Under the pieces are notes generated by a model. It worked only from the letters and a program-made list of their open reading frames with translations. It did not search any database and was not told the DNA's origin. A stretch of DNA of 64,000 nt from Aquila chrysaetos chrysaetos (Eukaryota > Chordata > Aves > Accipitriformes > Accipitridae): positions 48,700,224 through 48,764,223 of the forward strand of contig NC_044004.1 of the NCBI RefSeq assembly GCF_900496995.4, in the 5' to 3' direction. The number at the start of each line of letters is the position of its first letter. Position 1 is the stretch's first letter. Below, piece by piece: positions 53,501 through 61,400 of the stretch. The translations under genes were made by a program, and so were the position numbers.

Positions 53501-56500
53501 CTTTCTCACTCTGTCAAATGTAACTGAAGTGTAGTTATATGTTGAAAAGAGGTTTCCTAAACAGGCTACTTATGTTTCAAAATGTCCTCCCAATTGGAAG
53601 ATTATAATCTTCTAGGGTTCTTACAAGGTTAATATGGTTGCCATCATATGTCACAGTTCTATTTTCATAATCTCTGAAAGAAAAAGCCAAAACCCCCTCC
53701 TCCAAGACTCAAATACTAACCTTTGCAGAATACTTTCCGCAGTGCGTTTTCCTTTTTGTACTGCCTTTGGACCTCCCACTGGACAGACAGCAGTAGCTCT
53801 GAAGCCATCAACGTAAGTAGCATTTACCTAATGATAAAGGGATTATGAAATTACACAGGATTCAATACTGATATGCTATAAACACTCTCTGACAATCATC
53901 ATCCATGCATTGAGCAGAAGCGGAATAGCAAGAAACCATCATCATCACAAAAATGTACTCTATTATTTAAAACTCAAAATTCTATTAGAGGAAGATTCAA
54001 ATCTGCTAAACTGTGAAACTCTGAATCACTTCTCATTGTCATCCTTAAATTCTCCTGTACTTATCTGCTTTGGTACATAGGACACATTCTGATGTTGAAA
54101 AGCTGAATAATCTACCACAGTGAAATAGATCAGACATAAGTTTCCCAGGAGTATTAAAGTAAATGTGGAAAAATATCAAATACACATACATGCACACACA
54201 AAAGAATACGCTATACATTGCAAACATTTAACTAATAAGCATTTTACTAGACTTCCAGTGCTATACCTGCTTTACTTTCACTGTATTAGAGCTCTGTTAT
54301 GACCATAATGCATGGCCATAAATGGTAGAAAAGCTTTACTAGATGTATCTAAACTAAGTGTAATGAGCATTTTCAACATTTGTTACGTAACAGAAAAACA
54401 AAAACAAATTGAAGAACCTGGTAGGCATTCAGCGTAACTCTACAACCAGAAATATTTTTCCTACAGTAATTTTTCAAACACTTTACCCAGTCTACTTTTA
54501 AATGTCCCCCAAAACAGTGTTTCAGCTAGTTCTTTTGAAAAAGCTATTTCACAGGTAATGTATTTCTCCTTATTTTCCCAAAAACTTATATCTCACTTTC
54601 TTCTATCATTGTTTTACTTCACCTGTAAGGCAGCAATTAAATAATTTTCCTCTACACTTACTGTAAAGTTACTGAAAGATGTAACACACCCTTAAAATAT
54701 TTCTAGCTTGTTTATAACAAGCCCATTCAGTCACTTCCTAGCCAAGCTGAATATAGTAAGTTAATTTCCTAAAAATTAGTTCTGAAACAGGTGTGCAAAG
54801 CATATGTCCATTTATCACTGACAGCCAATTAAACAGTTTCAAAAAAATAGAAATACTTCACAGGAAGTCTAATTTACATACTTGAGATTATCATTGCACT
54901 GTTTAATATACAAAACCTAAGATATATTAAAAAAAATTCCAAAATACAATACATTTCAAATTTCCTACTTAAAACATAATAATAAATAAATAAGAAATAA
55001 ATTAAAACTTATTTTTATTTTACTGTTATGTAAAAAACAGTCATTCTGTTTTCTTTATTCTATTCCATGGTTCATCAACTGAAAATCTCAAATCTCTTAT
55101 TTCCTTTAGATATACAGAAGTATGGAAATGTAAAGTCAAGAACAAAAACTGCAGGAGGACAAGGCCGCTGAACAGAACACTCACTGAAAATTGCTAAGAA
55201 GCAAAACATGTTCTGCTTCAAACTGCACACTCCGACCAAGGAAGAAGTATTTCCTGCTTCGTACATTCACTGCCTTCTGTATTTGCCCATATCAAATTCC
55301 ACTATTTACTACAGGAATAATAAGAGCCTTAGCATAGCTATCATTTGATTGATGGAATCTCATGCTTTGTACAAACGTATACTCTTCATTCTATGTCGTT
55401 TTTAGGAATTACTTCTAAATTGACTTCTCCATCGGTTATACAATGACACTGTAAGACTGATTTTTAAAACTAAACATCTGTTAGAAATGTGCTTATAATT
55501 TATGTTTTAAGACTTTTTTGTTGTTGTTTCAAACACAATAAAAATGTATTTTCATATTAAAAAGACACAGTTATTCCCAGATGCAGATAATGCAGACACA
55601 GATCACTCAGAGAAAGGAAATGTGTTGTTCCAGCATTATGTGACTAGAACTCTTGAACTAATAATTAAAATTCTGAGGAAATGCAAAAAGCTGACAAGAC
55701 AATATTGTACTGAAATTGTAGGCCACCTATCAAAAAAAAAAAAAATCAATGCTACGTTTTATTAGGCGAAAGTTTAGAAAAATTAATGTTCAGATTACAT
55801 TCCCACAATACTTCTAAAATATCAAACCCCTTTTTCATAAAGCTGATACAAACATGATTACTAGAAAGCTGCCAGAAGTGAAAAACTAAAGGCATGAGAA
55901 AAGTGACCTGTGGTATACTACTGAATTCTAAAAATGCTTTGTCAGTATGCTTTAATTATGGAGCCTTTAGAGAGCTCTTCTACTCTTACTCTACAACTCA
56001 CCAAAACCAAACCTGCTTTGGTGATACTATTATTTATCTCTGAAATACTGTGTTTTTTTAAAAACTGAAACTGTCTTATATAAAACTGGTTTTAAAAGTG
56101 TCAGAAATATTTAAAAAATGCAGTAAGAAGTTTCAAAGAAAAATTATGCTCAGACATACATTATATTATTTAAACAGAAATATTAGCACAATTCCCTGCT
56201 TAGGTTAACTCACTTTTGATATGGCTGTGATAAGCAGTTAATTTCTGATCTCGATCTTGTTTCTGTAAATGTCAGTTTTGCCACTAGTTTAAAAAAGAAA
56301 AGGATCCAGCCCTACTGGTACTTCACCAGAACTGTATTACCTTAGCATCCATTCAGGGAACAGAGACCCCTAGAAGACTATGGTAACAAACAGAAAACTT
56401 CACAATTTTAGTAGAAGTGCAGGTTTCTTTCAACAGAATATTTCAGGAGACTGTTAGTCTCATTCTTAGTTGCTCTCTTGACAGATGTAGTTACTCATTA

Positions 56501-59421
56501 CTTACCTTTTGAAAACTACTTGGCAGATAAATTTCACGATGAAATAGAAGAAAATTAACATGTCAGTATAAAAATCAACAAGTATAAAGGTGTTTAGTGG
56601 GCTAAGATGTTTGAAAAAGTATTGTTATTACTATAGAACCACCATCCCAGCCTTTTCTGGAGGTTTGTGGATAAGCCTGTTACACAAATTAACATGTTTT
56701 TATGCATCTAATAAGGTTTGTCTTTTTTTCTTTTCCCCCTCTTTCTTTTACTCTTGAGGCAGGGAGGATGAGAATTTTAGAGTGGTAACATTTTTTGGCA
56801 GAAAAAAAATTAGTACTTTCTCCAAAATATAAAATGTTGTAAATCAGAAATACCTTACATGCCACAGAAAGAGATAATACCTTATAAAACGTTGAAGGAG
56901 GTGATCCTTTTGCTCCATGAACTTTCACTGCCCCACCATCAAAACCTATAGTGGTTAAAAATCAGTATTTAAGCTTCTTCAATATAACTTCAAAGACATT
57001 CTTTTGTGATACATATTAATCAAATGCTCTTAATTAAAAAGAAAATCATTGATAGCTGTACTGCCACGAAACCTTTCACAAAACAGTCCTCCCTGCCTTA
57101 GAAACACAAACAGCAAATCGGTGACTAAATTTTTTACTTCAATGAGCATTTGAACAGAATACTTGAAATGTTTATTCATGTACTTAAAAAATACTTAGAA
57201 AGCAGCCTTATAACTTCAGACCCAATAGTTATTTTCCACTTAACAGCCAGTTATTGCACAAACACACAGAGCATACAATTTACTGTAGTTGGCTGGAGTG
57301 GACTGCAGTCCTTCACTTGGTAAAGAAACAAAACAAGCAAGATGAGAAACCAGTGAGAGCTTATTTGCTGATAGCTTAGTAAGTGAAGGGATAACTTAAC
57401 TTTAGCCTTCCCATCAATACAGAAACAGAACAGTCTGAATGTATGTTCCAGGGCAACTACCATGTTCAGTATTAGGAATGTTAATGCCAAAAGAAACTAG
57501 AGAAAATTGCTGTCATGGTATCAGGTTCAAGCTTGAACTGGAGAAAATCAATAGGTGCAACTCCTTGAAAATTAGCTGTCCAGGATCAGACAGACAGAAT
57601 TATATTGTAGCTCACCTGTACCTAACCAGTGCTTGCAAATATTTAGGAAGCAGCTCAAAGCCTTACACAAATAGTCTGAAGAGATCAAATCAGAACATAT
57701 CTGAAAAAGTGAACATGACTAGAAGAAATTTTACGTGTCACTCAAATAACACCATCACTCTCTCTGCAAGATTGACACAAGGTTGATTTAACTCTCTCAA
57801 TACAGAACAATATCCCTACAGTCAGGGTAAAGATCTGGAAGTTCCATGTTTCAGGTGAAGGAGAAATACAGAGAAAAAACCCCGTAAAAAAAAAAAAGCA
57901 TAGCATCCATTGACAAAAAGAAAACAGAAGCACCTCACAGTTCAAACACTGCAAGTAATTCAACAGGACAATAAAATCAGCAATGTAAACAGCAAAAATA
58001 GATAGCTTGCCTGTTTTTACTGGTGTACGTGTCAAAGCACTTCAAACTAAAAATATTTAAGAAATCTGCCCATTTTCCATCTGTTATATTTCTAAGAAGG
58101 CTAACTGAAAGTTCATGTGAAAGTTCATTTTAAGTTCAAACATGTCATATCGGGTCATTTGCAAGCTAAAAGTTCATAGGAAGGTTAGGGTTTCTTTTTT
58201 TTTTTTTTTTTTTTTAAAAAAAAGACTGGTGGCTAAGAGCAGCAAGCTGGCCTTATCAGACTGCCATTTGGTTATGTTGCATGAGCAGAAGGTTCACTGT
58301 ACAATTTTAAAGTACTTCTATTATTGAAGCAAAATATTTTTCAAGCTACAGTTTTGAGTTTTATCACAGTAAGTTTTTAATTTGAGATTTCAATTGTTCT
58401 AAGTTTTATAAAGACACTCGGCATATTGTCACAGATAAGTTCCATTAGAATGAAAAAGGATATATAATACAGATGCAGTAAAAAACAAACTTCAAATGAC
58501 TGTAGGTGAACATTTTTTTCAAGCTGTCTTATCCAACCTACAGATCTTCAAATCTATTAAGCCTGGGTTTTTTTGGTTTGTTTTGCTTTTAAAACTAAAT
58601 TCAGAACATACGTTATATTCATCTTTAGTTTCTGAGAGTTTCGAGGATAGCAAATGGACTTTTTCAAACAGAGATTCTCTGGTGGAAATCCTGCACCTAA
58701 GCGTGCTTCTACCACTTCAGACGGTCCACTTAAATGTCTAAGAAAAACACCATTACCAAGTAGCGCTTTGAAAGACACAGCTTTCCATTGTTACTAACAT
58801 TTCAAATGCCATATGAGAAAACATGTATAAAACATACATATTTTTTTTGAGCAAAGAAACTGAGCTGCAGTTTAAAAAAATACTGAAATCATAGTGGAGC
58901 TGTCTCAGTGTTGCTCACACAGACAATGTAGTTTAAAGACTTGGTAGGTGCAAGGCATGCATTAAAAAGTAAAGCAAAAGAAGCAGTGATCAAAGATTTA
59001 AATTAGTCAGGCAGCAAGATAAATAAGAGTACGGTTAAAATTTCTAAAGGAATTAGAAAAAGAAATTAGAAAAGTCCTTGAAAAAAAAAATCAGTTTAAT
59101 GCAGTATCACACTAAGGAACTGATTTAACAAGAAATATGCAAAGAAAACATGGAAATTAAAGTAACTGCTTTAGTTTGATAACCCAGTTCATTGACACAG
59201 ATCTCAACACATAAGAGGACTAACCTGGAATTTCAGTGATGGAAACTTTGGAAAAGTCACATGTGACATCTGGTAAAAGATAGCGCTGAGGATTGCCCAA
59301 TTCATACACCAACTGTTCAGCTACAGTGCCAAAGGAGATTAGTCCCCCTGTGTCTGGTGGTTTGGAAAGAATAAAGTCTCCTTCAGAGGAACATTCTACA
59401 ATGGGAAAGCCTATGTTGTGC
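14520..59421 (-). CDS. AtuA-like (DUF1446 family) protein, 3' twelve exons; 5' end not in window
   Basis: The coding sequence is join(59225..59421, 56881..56945, 53721..53827, 50373..50484, 44115..44214, 32153..32192, 31018..31069, 27681..27792, 22506..22589, 20815..20938, 15707..15797, 14520..14594), minus strand. The exons join in one frame of 385 codons plus stop with consistent phases. Family landmarks in order are HNIGFPIVECSSEGDF, GTVAEQLVYELGNP, YLLPDVTCDFS, GSPPSTFYK, YVDGFRAT, LGSEDTYGPHA, FSREIAPAGTGMAPGLTG, then the C-terminal AtuA-like domain with YTRSGDKGNSANIGVIARHP and YELPGIHGLNFVLK. In Pseudomonas, atuA belongs to the acyclic terpene (citronellol/geraniol) utilisation cluster, and its reaction is not established. 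Family members run to about 580-600 residues, so roughly 200 N-terminal residues are missing here. No frameshift or stop breaks the gene. Vertebrate function is unknown to me. Confidence 0.9.
14595..15706 (-). other. AtuA-like intron (1,112 bp, GC-AG)
   Basis: AT-rich, with no repeat or RNA gene recognised. Its 83-codon plus-strand frame (14934-15185) has no homology that I recognise. Confidence 0.75.
15701..15712 (-). other. Non-canonical GC splice donor (GC-AG intron)
   Basis: After CCCACAG the intron begins GCATGT at 15706. The exon side CAG is a perfect donor match, which is typical for GC-AG introns. Using the nearest GT (GTATCA, four bases downstream) would shift the frame and destroy the conserved GKALGQM tail. 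Confidence 0.75.
15707..15797 (-). CDS. AtuA-like gene exon (YELPGIHGLNFVLKNSLGGG)
   Basis: It encodes 30 codons after one base completing Arg, ending SLRSDPQ. YELP-x-[IL]-x-[AG]-LNFVL is a family signature. The acceptor is TACAG. The donor that fits is CAG followed by GCATGT, a GC-AG type intron. Confidence 0.9.
15798..20814 (-). other. AtuA-like intron (5,017 bp)
   Basis: AT-rich. It contains the broken protein-like sequence at 16431-17270, described separately, and otherwise short homologyless frames. Nothing else is recognised. Confidence 0.8.
16431..17270 (-). pseudogene. Unidentified intronless protein-like sequence with in-frame stop (possible retropseudogene)
   Basis: On the minus strand 17270 to 16431 reads as about 280 codons in a single frame interrupted by one TAA (16854-16856). 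That is long for this AT-rich intron. The first half contains FHERFGSYAQDTRAYRDV and a Lys-rich stretch ending TNEDQIGDD. The second contains HLKTEEELVIVFLCYSS, FLDKILEESKNKEEYKEDD and CARRGKWKYAVDLFMEFE, helical and charged in the manner of an alpha-solenoid or TPR-like region. I do not recognise the parent. No clear poly-A tail or target-site duplication is seen. It may be a decayed processed copy of a cellular gene inserted in the sense direction, or a chance open frame. Confidence 0.4.
20815..20938 (-). CDS. AtuA-like gene exon (VIARHPLYYPYLKKTLTA)
   Basis: It encodes 40 codons with two split bases at each end. It continues the C-terminal domain with IARHP-x-YYP followed by a helical, Glu-rich segment ending EELVT. 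The acceptor is AACAG, the donor GTGAGT. Confidence 0.92.
20939..22505 (-). other. AtuA-like intron (1,567 bp)
   Basis: AT-rich. There is a short GTT-rich simple repeat near 21535-21556 and an A/G-rich tract near 21660-21690. No gene is recognised. Confidence 0.8.
22506..22589 (-). CDS. AtuA-like gene exon (YTRSGDKGNSANIG)
   Basis: It encodes 27 codons plus split bases at both ends. It starts the C-terminal AtuA-like (ferredoxin-fold) domain, and RSGDKG-x-x-ANIG is its hallmark. The acceptor is TATAG, the donor GTATTT. Confidence 0.93.
22590..27680 (-). other. AtuA-like intron (5,091 bp)
   Basis: It contains a less AT-rich patch near 23.75-23.96 kb with shadow frames on both strands, a T-run near 24010-24027 and the G-run at 26222-26242. 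No gene is recognised. Confidence 0.8.
26222..26242. repeat. G-run (G16 then A then G4)
   Basis: A long uninterrupted G tract in AT-rich intron. It lies on the strand opposite the transcript, so the transcript carries C. It could form a G-quadruplex on the plus strand. Confidence 0.8.
27681..27792 (-). CDS. AtuA-like gene exon (linker region)
   Basis: It encodes 37 codons plus one base, from INLFLNGQHVET to EISSELK. It is acidic and less conserved, linking the AtuA domain to the C-terminal domain. It is supported mainly by perfect frame and phase with both neighbours, acceptor TCCAG and donor GTATGT. Confidence 0.85.
27793..31017 (-). other. AtuA-like intron (3,225 bp)
   Basis: AT-rich. The minus-strand frames at 27869-28403 have no homology I recognise. 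Only short A-runs are seen. Confidence 0.8.
31018..31069 (-). CDS. AtuA-like gene 52-nt exon (SPVLKPFFFYYPKSNVQ)
   Basis: It encodes 17 codons after one base completing Val. It follows the family pattern V-S-P-V-x-[RK] at the end of the AtuA domain. The acceptor is TCTAG, the donor GTAAGA, and it ends in phase 0. Confidence 0.88.
31070..32152 (-). other. AtuA-like intron (1,083 bp)
   Basis: It holds a G-run near 31315-31328 and a T-run near 31620-31638. Nothing else is recognised. Confidence 0.8.
32153..32192 (-). CDS. AtuA-like gene 40-nt exon (APGLTG.GGRPRV)
   Basis: This very short exon encodes PGLTGIVGGRPR between two split codons. APGLTG and GGRP are invariant-looking in the family, and the phases match both neighbours. 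The acceptor is TCCAG, the donor GTAAGT. Confidence 0.9.
32193..44114 (-). other. AtuA-like largest intron (about 11.9 kb)
   Basis: AT-rich. It contains a CCAA simple repeat near 33688-33702, an AT-alternating tract near 37184-37212, T-runs near 38291-38312 and 41258-41279, and a G-rich/AC-rich low-complexity pair at 42510-42640. A 95-codon minus-strand frame at 32637-32924 looks protein-like but is unidentified. No exon with family match was found. Confidence 0.75.
42510..42555. repeat. G-rich tract (about 46 bp, nearly all G with spaced C)
   Basis: It starts GCGGGGCGGGG and continues through a long G homopolymer to GCGGGGTGCGGGGAG. It lies in AT-rich intron and is followed within about 40 bases by an A/C-rich low-complexity stretch (42593-42640). 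It could form a G-quadruplex on the plus strand. Confidence 0.8.
44115..44214 (-). CDS. AtuA-like gene exon (REAVIWLAVHH...REIAPAGTGM)
   Basis: It encodes 33 codons plus one base. It aligns with the family segment RE-x-V-x-x-x-AV-x-H followed by F-x-REIAPAGT. The acceptor is AGCAG, the donor GTAAAT. Confidence 0.93.
44215..50372 (-). other. AtuA-like intron (6,158 bp)
   Basis: AT-rich. It includes a perfect A-run/T-run inverted repeat near 46540-46559. No gene or recognisable transposon is seen. Confidence 0.8.
50373..50484 (-). CDS. AtuA-like gene exon (LGYEDYSAVNIQVLGSEDTYG)
   Basis: It encodes 37 codons after one base completing Arg. The sequence has the family motif LG-[YF]-x-[DE]-[YF] followed by VLG-x-EDTYGPHA. 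The acceptor is TGCAG, the donor GTAAGT, and it ends in phase 0. Confidence 0.93.
50485..53720 (-). other. AtuA-like intron (3,236 bp)
   Basis: AT-rich, with an A-rich low-complexity tract near 51359-51410. No gene is recognised. Confidence 0.8.
53721..53827 (-). CDS. AtuA-like gene exon (VNATYVDGFRAT)
   Basis: It encodes 35 codons plus two bases. TYVDGFRAT and VGGPKAVQKGKRTAESIL match the family pattern T-Y-x-D-G-[YF]-R-A followed by a helix rich in Lys/Arg. The acceptor is ATTAG, the donor GTTAGT. Confidence 0.92.
53828..56880 (-). other. AtuA-like intron (3,053 bp)
   Basis: Strongly AT-rich around 54.9-55.05 kb. No gene or clear transposon is seen. Confidence 0.8.
56881..56945 (-). CDS. 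AtuA-like gene exon (FDGGAVKVHG)
   Basis: It has 21 codons plus two bases completing a Gly, and ends GSPPSTFYK. The G-x-PP-x-x-YK motif is a family hallmark. The acceptor is TATAG, the donor GTATTA, and it ends in phase 0. Confidence 0.92.
56946..59224 (-). other. AtuA-like intron (2,279 bp)
   Basis: It contains a long T-run followed by A-run near 58193-58222. No gene is recognised. Confidence 0.8.
59225..59421 (-). CDS. AtuA-like gene exon (first found in window)
   Basis: It encodes 65 codons from HNIGFPIVEC to KVSITEIP, preceded by one base of a split codon, which in this family would suit a Trp. It holds the highly conserved TGGL...GTVAEQLVYE and YLLPDV segments of the AtuA domain. The acceptor is TCTAG, the donor GTTAGT. 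The preceding exon was not found. Confidence 0.92.
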
Positions 59422-60569
59422 CTAGAATATGAAAAACATTGGAAAAACCCTTTAAATACAAAGGGAAAGTGAAAAGAAAAACGAGTGACAACATATCAGA
59501 ATTTTATGGTAATGACTAATTAAATAAAACTGATCAACAGTTATATCTGGTTGTTTCTGCAGAAATATACTTAAGAAAAAGCACTGAACAAACTGCTCAA
59601 CCAAAATAATAAGAGGACGCATTCTATTGCCTGGCAAAGGAGTGCAGATATAACAACAAATACCAACAGTAAACAGATAGAAGTGGGGAAAGGAATGGAG
59701 AAGGACACTAATGGAAATGGTTAAAGTAAAAAGAAGCCGAAAGAATTAGAGGACTATGATTAAAGAGGTAAATTCAGAAGAAAAACCATGATGGCTAATT
59801 CTAGCCTAGTTTGGCTACAGCAGCACACACAGCATGAAGGTGAAGACATCCTGCACTATGGATTTGTAAAAAGGCAGCCAAAGCAGGAAGAACAGACTGT
59901 GCTGGAAGCCTCACAGATGAAGGGAAGTAGGAAACAGGAATAATCACACCCATTAAGGACTTTTTCACATGTTAATAATAAACCATACACAGAAAAGTTA
60001 TAATCAGAAAACAAAGATATATGAAAGTTAAGATCTTCAGCCCAGAACAATAATAAAAGACAGAATGACCAGAAAATTATGAGGCATAGCAAAAAGAAAA
60101 GCAGTAAACCAGAAAATTATAGACATGTTTGTAAATGAAAATATTCCTCCTCCTCACATTCTCACAAGAGTAATACATAGAAAGCGATCAAATATGTCAT
60201 AGTAAGAGGCACATGCTGGTCATTACAGTAGCAGAGCAGAATTTTCAGGGTTATGTGGATGACATCTAGATATCTGCATTCCCAGTTAAAAGGCTTTTAT
60301 TTTATTTACAGAGAATTTGAGCAAAAGCAATGACTTAAAAACACCCATAAATTTAAAAAGTACCTGAAAATTAAAATAAAGCCTTAATATTCTTCTAAAA
60401 AGGCTACCTGGCTCACTCCCCTTTCACAGGAAGTTGGAAATTTGTGGAAGTGTCCCAGAGATGCAAAAAGAACACAGAAAGAGGTGTTACGGAGATACAG
60501 CCCCTTGCAAAAGCAAAACTGTTCTAAGAAGGTCCTAATACGAAAGGTGGTGAACATCACCATTCTCAT

Positions 60570-60880
60570 TAAAGTCAACGACCTTCAGGTCCTTCGTACA
60601 TACTTAGAATCAGTCCATCACCAAAATTAATTATTTTTGGGTCCTAGTGGTAACAATATGCTGAACATACAACCAAATTGGTTATCAGCAAGGTTAGATG
60701 AACATAGTTTGTATAACATAAATCCACAAAGTTTTGAAGGAAGTAAGCAAAAAACCAGTGAACTCTTCAGTGACATTTGTAAAAGTTCATGGGAGTTTGA
60801 ACAGATTCCTTATCAGTGGGAAGCTTCAAACATAGCCCCATTATTTAAAAAAAAGGATTATGAGACAAGCTTTGTAAGCA
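60570..60880 (+). mobile_element. Degraded CR1/L2-type LINE reverse-transcriptase fragment
   Basis: One plus-strand frame, broken by a TAA at 60628-60630, reads VLRTYLESVHHQN, then LGPSGNNM and later SSWEFEQIPYQWEASNIAPLFKKKDYE. This follows the order of non-LTR reverse transcriptases of the CR1/L2 kind: a YL-x-x-L-x-x-x-K segment, GPDG-x-x-P, then a W-x-x-A-N-[IV]-x-P-[IL]-FKKG-x-[KR] block. Both ends fade into unrelated sequence, so it is an old inactive remnant. Confidence 0.65.
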
Positions 60881-61254
60881 GAGATCAGCAGCTTTAATAC
60901 TGATAGTGTACAAAACTTGGAAAGTATGGTAGCTGGAGGACACCTAGAAAAGCCCACGTCAAATCAGTAAAGATTATACTTCATTAGACTGGTCTTCGAA
61001 ACTATCTAAACCACTAAACCGGTAAAGGGAAACAAAAAACCCCACCTTGGTGAATACGAAGAATTTCATGGAATCAGCAATTTTTTATACAAGTTATTCT
61101 AGGTTTGGGGTTTGTTGGTTTTTTTTGAGGGGAAGAGGAGGGAGAAGAGATGCTGGCAAGAAGTGTGTAACATTCAGCATTTTAAAGTGTGACATAGAAA
61201 AAACCAACACCTCAAAAACCTCTCAATTCTTGCTCTTGAACATTAATGTAGGGT

Positions 61255-61400
61255 AACAGACTAGCATATGTAATTATCCCAATTTTACAAGTAAGGACAC
61301 ACATACAGGAGGCATCATGATTTGCCCAGCGTTACACAGCTGGATCAGTGACTGAACAAGGCTATAATTAAGGAGCTTTTACCCTCTTGGTGCCATACTT
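61255..61400 (-). mobile_element. MIR SINE fragment
   Basis: Read on the minus strand it has the MIR core and 3' landmarks in order: CAGTCACTGATCCAGCTGTG, then GCTGGGCAAATCA, then CCTTACTTGTAAAATTGGGA and TAATTACATATGCTA. These correspond to the MIR elements CCACTTACTAGCTGTGTGAC, TTGGGCAAGTTACTT and CATCTGTAAAATGGGGATAA. It is an ancient amniote-wide SINE, decayed but clear. Confidence 0.85.

Noticed and set aside
57439-57786. 115-codon plus-strand frame
   Set aside because: No homology, no splice context, and it is antisense within an intron.
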